In this document: positions 1 to 6,737 of the stretch, piece by piece
Position numbering within the stretch: position 1 is the first letter of the stretch
Layout of the letters: the number at the start of each line of letters is the position of its first letter
Assembly: GCA_900769955.1 (NCBI GenBank)
Contig: CAAGIP010000052.1
Location: forward strand, 1-11,800
DNA from: Spirochaetia bacterium
GTDB taxonomy: Bacteria > Spirochaetota > Spirochaetia > Sphaerochaetales > Sphaerochaetaceae
Direction: 5' to 3'
Length of the DNA: 11,800 nt
Notes under the pieces: model-generated
Told to the model about the DNA's origin: nothing
The model's input: the letters and a program-made list of their open reading frames with translations, nothing else
Database searches by the model: none
Made by a program: the position numbers and the translations under genes

Positions 1-21
1 TATGCAAAGGAGGAATGAAGG

Positions 22-648
22 ATGGAAAGGACATTCAGGATACTTGGACTGGCAGGAGCACTTGCCCTGCTCTCCTATACCGCAATGGTGGTATTCTCTC
101 CCATTGCCTATCCGTGTTATGACTGGATGACTATGGCAGTGAGCGAGCTTTCGGCTGACGGAGCGCCCTCCAGGGCACTTGCCACCCAGCTCAATGCACT
201 GTTCGGACCATGTTCAGTGGTATCGGCAACTCTGGTTTTTATTGCATCTAAAAAGTCGGAAGTACGGCTTTTCAGGTTTGGCATTGCATGCTTCATGGCC
301 ATGGAGTGGATCTGCGCCGCCGGGTATGAGATGTTTCCCTGGGTAAGCGGAGCAGACGGAATGTGCTTTCAGAATGTGATGCACCTTGCAGTGACAGTGG
401 CAGTGGTTGTCCTTTCCCTTGCATCCCTTATCATGATAGTCTTTTCCTCGCGAAGGGCTGGAGTATCCTCCCTGGGGAAATGGGCGCTTGCCGCACTCAT
501 CATGATGATTGCAGGCCCGATCGGTACCGCGCTCATGCCACCATCGGTATTCGGGCTATTTGAGCGCTTCAGCACCTTTTCTGCAGTTATCTTCAATGCT
601 GTCCTCGGCATTTATCTCTTCAGGGGAAGCATGGACAGACTGAAATAA
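22..648 (+). CDS. DUF998-like integral membrane protein
   Basis: A 208-residue, very hydrophobic protein with about six membrane segments (roughly residues 7-30, 55-75, 83-105, 118-142, 154-175 and 182-203), so it sits in the inner membrane. The first extracytoplasmic loop, with the SELSADGAPSR stretch after the first helix, and the overall size and spacing resemble the DUF998 family, for which no biochemical role is established. The start is well supported by a strong SD, AAAGGAGGAA, at 6-15, eight bases before the ATG. The upstream neighbour is outside the window. Downstream it converges on the sugar operon, and its stop codon lies inside the T-tract side of that operon's terminator, so the two units are packed tail to tail. 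Family assignment is from recall of the pattern. A different small multi-helix family is possible. Confidence 0.75.
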   Translation: MERTFRILGLAGALALLSYTAMVVFSPIAYPCYDWMTMAVSELSADGAPSRALATQLNALFGPCSVVSATLVFIASKKSEVRLFRFGIACFMAMEWICAAGYEMFPWVSGADGMCFQNVMHLAVTVAVVVLSLASLIMIVFSSRRAGVSSLGKWALAALIMMIAGPIGTALMPPSVFGLFERFSTFSAVIFNAVLGIYLFRGSMDRLK

Positions 649-682
649 AAAAGGAGCTGAAAGGGGACTTCCTCTCAGCTCC
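643..682 (-). terminator. Intrinsic terminator of the sugar operon
   Basis: GGAGCTGA (653-660) pairs with TCAGCTCC (675-682). The stem continues inward with AGG/CCT after one A-C mismatch, leaving a six-base loop. Read on the minus strand the stem is followed at once by TTTTTTATTT (652-643), the expected U-tract. The + strand side lacks a T-tract, so it terminates the minus-strand operon, about 20 bases after the permease stop codon. The T-tract overlaps the stop codon of the convergent gene. Confidence 0.85.
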
Positions 683-700
683 AGGAGAATAATGTATGAT

Positions 701-1783
701 TCAGTCTTCTTTTTCGGACAGACGTCTTCGCTTTGCGGTTCTGATGCTTTCCCTGATGACGGGACCTGCAGTCTGGATCAGGATGACGATGATGAGAACC
801 AGGCCCTGGAATGTATCCTGAATATCGACGGAAAGTGAGGGGATCGAGACGATGATGAAGTTAATCGTCGTATAGGAAAGTGCTCCGAAGAGAACACCGA
901 GAAGGCGCCCCCTGCCACCTGACATGCTGATGCCGCCGAGAACGACTGCGGCAATTGCATACATCTCGTAGCTCTGGCCAGAGGATGCAGGTGTGATATT
1001 ACCGATCTTGCATGCCTGAAGGATTGAAGCGACGCCTACGAGGAGACCGGTGATGACGAATACCGCGATCTTAACGAAGGTCGTGTTGATACCTGAAAGG
1101 TGTGCGCTCTTCTCGTTTGACCCCACTGCATAGACGCTCTTACCGAACTTGGTCTTCTTGCTGATGACGATGAAAAGGATGACCATCAGTAAAAAGACGA
1201 AGGTGATGTAAGGTACTGAGAAGCCTCCGATCTGGAGCTTGCCTGTACCGAACTGCATTCTCAGGAAGTTGTATTTGCTGTTGGTCCTGAGCATTGCGAA
1301 CTGGCTGGAGTTGGAGCCCGATATCGAACTGTCAACCGTTCTTACGACTGAAAGCGTGAGGGAGCGGTAGATGAGCATCGTGCCGAGCGTGACGATGAAG
1401 GGAGGCATCTTGGCAAGTCCCACAAGAAGTCCGTTCAAAAGTCCGCATGCTCCTCCGACAAGAAGGGCTGTCAGGATCATGACGATGATCGAGTTTGTCA
1501 TGTTGAAGGCAACTATCGTCGCACTGGTCGTAAGAACCAGTGAGGAACCGATCGAGAGATCGATCTGGCCAGTGATGATTACAAGTGCCATACCGAGTGC
1601 CATCGTACCCACGATACATGTGTTCTGGCTTCCCAGAATGGCGGCGATGTGGCTCCACTTGAAGACGTTTCCGTTGGCCGTTATCGCGATCGCATAGACG
1701 ATCATGATGATGAACATCACGAATATGAATGAGTAGTGGGACCACATTCTGCCCACCGTGTTTTTCAGCTTGTTAGTTTCCAT
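701..1783 (-). CDS. ABC sugar transporter permease (RbsC/XylH type)
   Basis: A 360-residue inner-membrane permease of the BPD_transp_2 family, which forms the channel of CUT2-type monosaccharide importers together with the double ATPase encoded just upstream. Visible hallmarks are the GMALVIITGQIDLSIGS segment around residues 62-78, the AKMPPFIVTLGTM segment around residues 124-136, and the late GGISMSGGRGRLLGVLFGA loop around residues 284-302 that contacts the ATPase. About eight to ten hydrophobic helices can be counted. The ATG is one base after the ATPase stop codon, and its SD (AGGAGGG, 1794-1788) lies inside the ATPase C-terminal codons, implying translational coupling. Length is slightly above the usual 320-350 because of a basic C-terminal tail. 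It is the last gene of the operon. Family is secure; the sugar is not identifiable. Confidence 0.93.
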   Translation of the reverse strand: METNKLKNTVGRMWSHYSFIFVMFIIMIVYAIAITANGNVFKWSHIAAILGSQNTCIVGTMALGMALVIITGQIDLSIGSSLVLTTSATIVAFNMTNSIIVMILTALLVGGACGLLNGLLVGLAKMPPFIVTLGTMLIYRSLTLSVVRTVDSSISGSNSSQFAMLRTNSKYNFLRMQFGTGKLQIGGFSVPYITFVFLLMVILFIVISKKTKFGKSVYAVGSNEKSAHLSGINTTFVKIAVFVITGLLVGVASILQACKIGNITPASSGQSYEMYAIAAVVLGGISMSGGRGRLLGVLFGALSYTTINFIIVSIPSLSVDIQDTFQGLVLIIVILIQTAGPVIRESIRTAKRRRLSEKED

Positions 1784-1784
1784 T

Positions 1785-3275
1785 TCACCCTCCTATCTTT
1801 GCACCGGTGGAGTATGCCATCACCGTCTGTTCTGAAACGTCCTTATGGTCGAGTACCGCCGCGATCTCACCTTCATAGAAGACCACGCAGCGGTCAGCCA
1901 CCTTCTGGACCTCGGGAATCTCAAGTGTATTTATGATGACTGTCTGTCCCTGCTTTGCGAATTCAAGTATCAGACGGTATATTTCACTCTTTGCTCCCAC
2001 ATCGACACCCTGTGTCGGGTTGTCGAAGAGAAGTATTTCAGAGCCGGTGTTGAGCCATCTGGCAAGGAACACCTTCTGCTGGTTGCCGCCGGAAAGCGAT
2101 GCGATTCCGAGTGAGCTTTCGGGAGCCTTAATCTTAAGCTTCTCCTTCTGGACCTGATACTTGTCCTCTTCCCTCTTCTCGTTTATGAACTGGTGTCTCT
2201 TCGAGAGCACATGCTCCGCAGTGCAGAAGTTCTCAAGAATGGAAAGATCGGGGATTACGGAGTTTTCCTTCCTGTTTGCTGGAAGCATCGAGATGCGGTG
2301 CTTCATGAAGGATCCGATTTTACCGGTAACGCGCTTACCTGAAACCTCGATGTATCCGCCTTCCATGGGAAGAACGCCGAACATCGTCTGCATCAGCTCG
2401 CTGGCACCGGAGCCTGCAAGACCGGTGAATGCCACGATCTCACCCTTTCTCACGGAAAGGTTTATCTTATTAAAACCGTGACCGGAGAAGTTATGAAGCT
2501 TCAGGATTTCCTCTCCTAAGGGACGCTCCTCATAGTAGTCTGCATCGACGTAGTTCGTACCTACCATGTCTGATGTGAGCATCTGAGCATTCACATCTGC
2601 AATGCGGCCTGAGGAAATGAACTGACCGTTCCTGAAAACCGTGTATCTGTCCGATATCGCGAAGATTTCCGGCATCTTGTGGGAAATGAAGATGAAGGAT
2701 TTTCCATCCTTCTTAAGCTTTCTCAGGATCGAGAAAAGATGCTCGACCTCATCTGTCGAAAGCGCCGTAGTGGGCTCATCGAGTATCAGAAGCTTAGCTT
2801 CCGTATAGAGGGCCCTGCATATTTCAAGTAGCTGCTTCTCACTGGTCTTGAGCTCAGAAACCATAGAAGTGGGATCCATCTCAACACCGAGACTCTCGAA
2901 GAGCTCACGTGTCTTTCTTATCTGCTGTTTTTCGTCGATCAGACCGAATCTGTTCTTAATCTCCTTCTGAAGGAAGATGTTGTCCGCAACAGAGAGGTCG
3001 TTGATGACATTCAGTTCCTGATGGACAAAGGCAATTCCCGCCTTTTCCATCTCCTTGATCGTCGGGGCGGTATATTCCTTACCAAGGAATACAATCTTAC
3101 CGCTGTCGGCAGGGAGAACACCCGTCAGGATGTTCATCAGTGTTGATTTCCCCGCACCGTTTTCTCCCAAAAGGGCGTGTACTTCCCCTTCATCCACCTC
3201 AAAGTGGACGTCCTCAAGCGCCTTTGAGCCGCCGAAGGATTTGGATATGTGTTTCATCTCGAGGATTCTGGCCAT
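1785..3275 (-). CDS. ABC sugar importer ATPase, double-domain (RbsA/GguA type)
   Basis: A 496-residue fused double nucleotide-binding protein that energises the importer on the cytoplasmic face. Domain 1 has Walker A GENGAGKST (residues 37-45), a divergent signature (TSEKQLLEI, 144-152) normal for this class, and Walker B LLILDEP (162-168). Domain 2 has a degenerate Walker A (GLAGSGAS, 285-292), a canonical signature LSGGNQQK (394-401) and LLFDNP (415-420), where the catalytic Glu is replaced by Asn419, so domain 2 probably hydrolyses poorly or not at all. The frame stays open further upstream to 3461, but ATG at 3275 is chosen: AGGAG (3288-3284) lies eight bases ahead and the ABC homology begins immediately. 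The longer version would run over the end of the binding-protein gene with low-complexity residues. It is separated from that gene by 73 bp containing a hairpin. Confidence 0.95.
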   Translation of the reverse strand: MARILEMKHISKSFGGSKALEDVHFEVDEGEVHALLGENGAGKSTLMNILTGVLPADSGKIVFLGKEYTAPTIKEMEKAGIAFVHQELNVINDLSVADNIFLQKEIKNRFGLIDEKQQIRKTRELFESLGVEMDPTSMVSELKTSEKQLLEICRALYTEAKLLILDEPTTALSTDEVEHLFSILRKLKKDGKSFIFISHKMPEIFAISDRYTVFRNGQFISSGRIADVNAQMLTSDMVGTNYVDADYYEERPLGEEILKLHNFSGHGFNKINLSVRKGEIVAFTGLAGSGASELMQTMFGVLPMEGGYIEVSGKRVTGKIGSFMKHRISMLPANRKENSVIPDLSILENFCTAEHVLSKRHQFINEKREEDKYQVQKEKLKIKAPESSLGIASLSGGNQQKVFLARWLNTGSEILLFDNPTQGVDVGAKSEIYRLILEFAKQGQTVIINTLEIPEVQKVADRCVVFYEGEIAAVLDHKDVSEQTVMAYSTGAKIGG

Positions 3276-3299
3276 CGATAAAGCTCCTATATCAACAAT

Positions 3300-3325
3300 C
3301 TGCGGATGCACAGGTGCACCCGCAG
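3300..3325 (-). promoter_or_regulatory. Intercistronic hairpin between binding protein and ATPase
   Basis: CTGCGG (3300-3305) pairs with CCGCAG (3320-3325), and TGCAC (3307-3311) pairs with GTGCA (3314-3318), interrupted by one A-C mismatch. This gives a GC-rich stem of about 11 pairs with a tiny loop. No T-tract follows on the minus strand, so it is unlikely to be an efficient terminator. Inferred role: a block to 3' exonucleases or a partial attenuator, raising binding-protein mRNA over transporter mRNA, as known for hairpins after other solute-binding-protein genes. Confidence 0.7.
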
Positions 3326-3348
3326 ACATGAGATCAAATGATTTCGGC

Positions 3349-4446
3349 TCAGTGACCGAGGAAGCCTTCGTACTGGTTGACGTTCTGGCGGTTAACGATC
3401 CAGACGGGTTCTGTATCGACGTCGCCGTTCTTGTAAGACCAGTTGCCGTTGAGGTAATCAACCATCTTGTCGATGACGCTCTTCATCATTGACGGGCTGA
3501 AGTAGACACTCATCATGTCATCAAAGTACTTGTCAGCGATCTTAGCCTGTTCGGACTTGCCGCTCATGACATCATAGAGCTCCTGCATACCGCCGATGGC
3601 TGAGATGTAGACATTGAGCTTCTCATACTTAGCCTTGGTTGCTGCTGAGAGTGAGGATCCTTCGAGGAGGTTGAGCATACCGAATGTCATCTCATCATCC
3701 ATTGAGTAGATGTAGAGGTTGGTGTCAGCCTTTGCGACGATCTCGTCGATCTTCTGCTCGAGGTAGTCATAAGCACCGTCTGCTGACCAGTTACATACGA
3801 CTGAGTAGGTGTTGAATACGGGGTCAAGCTGTGCGTCTGTCCAGACTTCGGTTGTCTTGTAGCTCTTGCCTGTAGCCTTATCCTTGTACTCGATATTGCC
3901 CTTGAGGAAGTCCCTGAAGCCTTCTTCCCTGTACTTACATACTGTACCGTTGTCACCATAGAGTGTAACGACAGTGTCACCGGGCTTCATTCCGTTCTGC
4001 TGGAGCCAGTAAGCGATTCCTGCACCGCACTGCCAGTTGTTACCGGAGTAGTTGAGGATTGCATAGTCCATTGTGGATTCGATGAATCTGTCGAATGAGA
4101 TGAAAGGAATCTTCTCTGCATAGAGGGCTTCCTGACCTGCTGCAGCGGAATCCTCGAGAGCCATCATGACAACACCTGATGCATCGCCGTTAGCGATGAT
4201 GGTGTTACACTGGTCAACCTGCTCCTCACCGGAGGAAGCTGCCATGTAGACTGCCTTGATGTCACCCTTTGCCGTGATCTCCTCACACTTAGCATGTGCA
4301 TAGGAACCTGCCTGAGCAGTCCATCCGTGGTCGGGAGTGGGACCGAGAACGTAGATAGTCTTTTTTGCGCTGCTTTCGGAAGCACCCTGTGCGAAGAGTG
4401 AGAAAGCTGTTACGAGAACGAGTAAGAAAACAACGAGTTTCTTCAT
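3349..4446 (-). CDS. Periplasmic sugar-binding protein of ABC importer
   Basis: A 365-residue substrate-binding protein of the Peripla_BP_4 (RbsB/XylF/ChvE-like) class that would capture the sugar in the periplasm and deliver it to the permease. A typical signal peptide is visible: MKK, a hydrophobic core to about residue 18, then FAQGASES with likely cleavage after Ala19. No Cys follows, so it looks soluble rather than a lipoprotein. The mature start (IYVLGPTPDHGW) and the later SFDR and SMDDEM segments are typical of the fold's strand ends lining the ligand cleft. The ATG has AGGAGA (4460-4455) eight bases upstream. It sits 42 bp after the dehydrogenase and 73 bp before the ATPase, flanked by hairpins on both sides. 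The FAQGASES style supports a spirochaete source. The ligand is unknown. Confidence 0.93.
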   Translation of the reverse strand: MKKLVVFLLVLVTAFSLFAQGASESSAKKTIYVLGPTPDHGWTAQAGSYAHAKCEEITAKGDIKAVYMAASSGEEQVDQCNTIIANGDASGVVMMALEDSAAAGQEALYAEKIPFISFDRFIESTMDYAILNYSGNNWQCGAGIAYWLQQNGMKPGDTVVTLYGDNGTVCKYREEGFRDFLKGNIEYKDKATGKSYKTTEVWTDAQLDPVFNTYSVVCNWSADGAYDYLEQKIDEIVAKADTNLYIYSMDDEMTFGMLNLLEGSSLSAATKAKYEKLNVYISAIGGMQELYDVMSGKSEQAKIADKYFDDMMSVYFSPSMMKSVIDKMVDYLNGNWSYKNGDVDTEPVWIVNRQNVNQYEGFLGH

Positions 4447-4471
4447 GTTTTGTCTCTCCTTTTTGTTTTTA

Positions 4472-4483
4472 TGCCCGTAGGCA
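4472..4483 (-). promoter_or_regulatory. Small UNCG-type hairpin ahead of binding-protein gene
   Basis: On the minus-strand RNA this reads UGCC-UACG-GGCA, a four-pair stem closing a C(UACG)G tetraloop, a class known to be unusually stable. It lies between the dehydrogenase stop codon and the SD of the binding-protein gene, ending 11 bases before the SD. It may protect the 5' end of a processed binding-protein transcript. The stem is short, so chance occurrence is possible. Confidence 0.4.
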
Positions 4484-4488
4484 AATGA

Positions 4489-5532
4489 TCAGTTTAACTT
4501 TGCCGCAGTGCCGGTCTTTTCCGACTCCTGGCATGCAAACACGGCCTTCATGGAACCGATGATGTCCTCTGCATCGAGGATGCTGGCCCTGTTCTCCTTA
4601 ATGGAATCAACAACCTCATCGATGACACCGGATGATGACTGCTGCTCATCACTGTTGGACTGCATCCTGTCAAGCGCAAGCTTTTCCTCACTTCCGTCGG
4701 CATGGACGATGATGAGTGAATAAGCAGGATCGCTGTAGAGCTTTAAAATACCCTTCTGGCAGAAGATGTTTGTTGTGTTGTACTCGGTTCCGTAGCAAGT
4801 CCAGCTTGTTGTTACGGTACCGAATGCTCCGTTTCTGAATGTGAGGATCTCGACTGAGTTGTCGTCAACCTCGATCGGGGAGCCGTCCTCAAAGGTCTTG
4901 TCGAGGACCCTCATTTCTGAGTACACACTGGAAATCTCATCACCTACGAGGTACCTTATGAGGTCTATCTTGTGAATTCCGAGGTCAGCCATTGAACCGA
5001 AGGCTGCGGCACTCTTTTTGAAAAACCAGGTATTCCTGCTCTTTTCGACACTCCAGGACTCAGGCCCGCCGTGGCAGAACATCGTGCTGAAGGTCAGCAC
5101 CTTTCCCATTTCGCCCGATGCGATTATTTCCTTTGCCCTTCTGTGTGCGGGAGTAAGACGCTGGTTGTGGCCGATGAAAAGCCTCTTTCCGCTTTCGCGG
5201 GCTGCCTCAATCATCTTCTCACAGTCCTCAAGCGAGATTGCCATAGGCTTCTCACAGAGAACATGCTTACCCTTTTTAAGTGCCTTTACCGTCACTTCCG
5301 CATGGTATGCATTTGCAACACATACCGAGACAAGATCAACACTCTCATCATCGAGAAGCTCGTCGACACTGCCGTAGACCTTTCCGCCGAAGGTGGAGGC
5401 AAGATCCTCAGCCCTTGATGAAACGAAATCGAAAAAGCCCGTGATCTCGACATCATCCCTGAGGGAAAGCTCATGTGCGTGTCTCTGCTTTGCGATGCTG
5501 CCGCATCCGATGACTGCTGCCCTGATTTTCAT
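4489..5532 (-). CDS. Gfo/Idh/MocA-family NAD(P)-dependent dehydrogenase
   Basis: A 347-residue cytoplasmic oxidoreductase expected to oxidise a hydroxyl of a sugar, sugar acid or cyclitol with NAD(P). The N-terminal Rossmann domain shows VIGCGSIAKQRH (residues 7-18) and the CEKPMA motif at 93-98, with the conserved Lys95. The C-terminal alpha/beta domain has MADLGIHKIDLIRYL at 181-195, supplying the family's Asp183/His187 pair. ATG at 5532 is preferred over an ATG 15 bases upstream because GGAGG (5545-5541) lies eight bases before it, whereas the upstream codon overlaps that SD. It follows the isomerase by 18 bp and precedes the binding protein. Pairing of this family with a TIM-barrel isomerase is typical of inositol-type and 3-keto-sugar pathways, but the exact substrate is not readable. 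Confidence 0.93.
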   Translation of the reverse strand: MKIRAAVIGCGSIAKQRHAHELSLRDDVEITGFFDFVSSRAEDLASTFGGKVYGSVDELLDDESVDLVSVCVANAYHAEVTVKALKKGKHVLCEKPMAISLEDCEKMIEAARESGKRLFIGHNQRLTPAHRRAKEIIASGEMGKVLTFSTMFCHGGPESWSVEKSRNTWFFKKSAAAFGSMADLGIHKIDLIRYLVGDEISSVYSEMRVLDKTFEDGSPIEVDDNSVEILTFRNGAFGTVTTSWTCYGTEYNTTNIFCQKGILKLYSDPAYSLIIVHADGSEEKLALDRMQSNSDEQQSSSGVIDEVVDSIKENRASILDAEDIIGSMKAVFACQESEKTGTAAKLN

Positions 5533-5550
5533 AGACCTTTCCTCCATTTT

Positions 5551-6471
5551 TCAGATCACGAAGTTTTCCATGTATTTCTTTGAAATCCTGAGGGAATCGA
5601 GAATCTTTTCACGCGATCCCTCAAATGCCTTATCCTCAATTTCAATGACCGCATAGCCGTCATAGCCTATGTCCGTAAGGGCACCGACAAACTCATCCCA
5701 CTTAACATCTCCGTAGGAAGGAAGCTTCGGGGACATGTACTCAAGCGGGTATGCCATCGTTCCCACTTCCCTGAGTTTATCGGGATAGAGCTTGATGTCC
5801 TTGAAGTGGATGTGGAACATCTTATCCTTAAAGTCCCTGACTGCCTTTGAGTAATCAAGCATCTGCCAGACGAAGTGCGAGGGATCAAAGTTAATTCCGA
5901 GGTTGTCGCTTTTCAGCACGTCAAAGACCTTCTTCCAGTTGGAAGGAGACGTGAAGATGTTCTGCCCGCCCGGCCACTGGTCGGGTCCGAAAAGCATGGG
6001 ACAGTTTTCGATTGCGATCCTGACACCAAGTTCTTCAGCAAGCTTAAGGATCGGAGGCCATACCTCGGCAGCCAGTTTAAGGTTCTCATCAACCGTAAGC
6101 TTCTGATCACGTCCGATGAACGTTGTCACCATGTTGACACCGAGCTTTGCGGATGCCTTAACGAGTGCCATTAGGTGTGAAACCGCTGCCTCACGCTTTT
6201 CACAGTCACTGTCCAGAGGATTGGGATAGTATCCGAGGGAGGATATTTCCACGCCGCGCTCAGCTGCGTAAGAAAGAATGTGCTTTGCATATTCATCATC
6301 CTCAAGCACTCTCTCGGCATCGATGTGGGAAACACCCGCATACCTGCGTTCGGCCTTGCCCTGCGGCCAGCATGCAACCTCGACGCACTTAAAGCCCATA
6401 TCATGGGCAACATCCATCATTTCTTCATATGTCCAGCCATCAAGAATGGCGCTGAGAAAGCCTAGCTTCAT
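5551..6471 (-). CDS. Sugar isomerase/epimerase, xylose-isomerase-like TIM barrel
   Basis: A 306-residue cytoplasmic protein of the AP_endonuc_2 / xylose-isomerase-like TIM-barrel superfamily, which includes IolE-type dehydratases, tagatose/psicose epimerases and YcjR-like 3-keto-sugar epimerases. Likely divalent-metal ligands are visible at strand ends: Glu155 in AIENCP, Asp196 and His199 in NFDPSH, His220/His222 in FHIHFKD and Glu277/Glu279 in VIEIED. It is the first gene of the minus-strand operon, with a strong SD (AGGAGGT, 6484-6478) six bases before the ATG. A promoter about 60 bases further upstream is shared back to back with the lacI-type gene. The adjacent dehydrogenase suggests a combined oxidise-and-isomerise route for the imported substrate. 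Superfamily is secure; the specific reaction is not. Confidence 0.92.
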   Translation of the reverse strand: MKLGFLSAILDGWTYEEMMDVAHDMGFKCVEVACWPQGKAERRYAGVSHIDAERVLEDDEYAKHILSYAAERGVEISSLGYYPNPLDSDCEKREAAVSHLMALVKASAKLGVNMVTTFIGRDQKLTVDENLKLAAEVWPPILKLAEELGVRIAIENCPMLFGPDQWPGGQNIFTSPSNWKKVFDVLKSDNLGINFDPSHFVWQMLDYSKAVRDFKDKMFHIHFKDIKLYPDKLREVGTMAYPLEYMSPKLPSYGDVKWDEFVGALTDIGYDGYAVIEIEDKAFEGSREKILDSLRISKKYMENFVI

Positions 6472-6535
6472 TCCGTTACCTCCTCCGGTTTATGAAATAA
6501 GCATGAAATATCTATAATTATTTACCTCATTTATT

Positions 6536-6564
6536 ATGATAAAACCGTTTCATCGCTGGTGCAA
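6536..6564 (-). promoter_or_regulatory. Promoter of the sugar operon
   Basis: On the minus strand TTGCAC (6564-6559) and TATCAT (6541-6536) are separated by exactly 17 bases, a good sigma70-type promoter. Transcription would start near 6529, leaving a leader of about 58 bases before the isomerase ATG at 6471. Confidence 0.65.
6538..6554. promoter_or_regulatory. Candidate LacI-family operator in the operon promoter
   Basis: GATAAAAC-C-GTTTCATC is a 17-bp odd-centred palindrome with seven of eight arm positions matching. It covers most of the -10 hexamer and most of the spacer of the operon promoter. A repressor bound here would block RNA polymerase. The neighbouring LacI-family gene is the obvious candidate, by inference from position. 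Confidence 0.5.
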
Positions 6565-6645
6565 GCAAAAGTTTATCTTCTGTTATTTTCTTGTATATGG
6601 AGATTTTATATAACTATTTACCCAACTTGCAGAAATGAAATAAAA

Positions 6646-6684
6646 TGAAATATTTCTGAAATAAACTTACTATTTCAGAAATTA
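6646..6684. repeat. Perfect 12-bp inverted repeat with nested GAAAT palindromes
   Basis: ATTTCTGAAATA (6652-6663) and TATTTCAGAAAT (6671-6682) are exact reverse complements separated by seven bases. Each arm is itself an 11-bp palindrome about a central base, and GAAATATTTC (6647-6656) is another. The cluster ends just upstream of the -35 of the lacI-type gene. Likely a regulator-binding site (autoregulation or activation), although the AT-rich setting makes some symmetry cheap. Confidence 0.5.
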
Positions 6685-6685
6685 A

Positions 6686-6714
6686 TTGATTTACAATAAC
6701 CTTTCAGTTATCAT
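6686..6714 (+). promoter_or_regulatory. Promoter of the LacI-family gene
   Basis: TTGATT (6686-6691) and TATCAT (6709-6714) are spaced by 17 bases. The -10 hexamer is identical to that of the divergent operon promoter. The predicted start near 6721 gives a short leader of about 17 bases to the ATG at 6738. Confidence 0.6.
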
Positions 6715-6737
6715 TGAATTAAATCATGTGAGGCATT

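Noticed and set aside
653..682. Terminator for the + strand DUF998-like gene
   Set aside because: There is no T-tract on the + strand side of the stem. The T-tract is on the minus-strand side, so only the operon is clearly served.
3276..3461. N-terminal extension of the ABC ATPase frame by 62 residues
   Set aside because: It is low-complexity Thr/Ser-rich, overlaps the end of the binding-protein gene and the intercistronic hairpin, and ABC homology plus a well-placed SD support the ATG at 3275.
3055..3492. Long + strand frames opposite the ABC ATPase and binding protein, and similar antisense frames at 1371-1697, 5018-5418 and 5875-6174
   Set aside because: They are codon-pattern shadows of well-identified genes, without SDs or family motifs of their own.
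6646..6684. Repeated GAAAT motifs considered as a CRISPR-like or iteron array
   Set aside because: The spacing is irregular, units are only five bases and there are no unique spacers. The structure is better explained as one inverted repeat.
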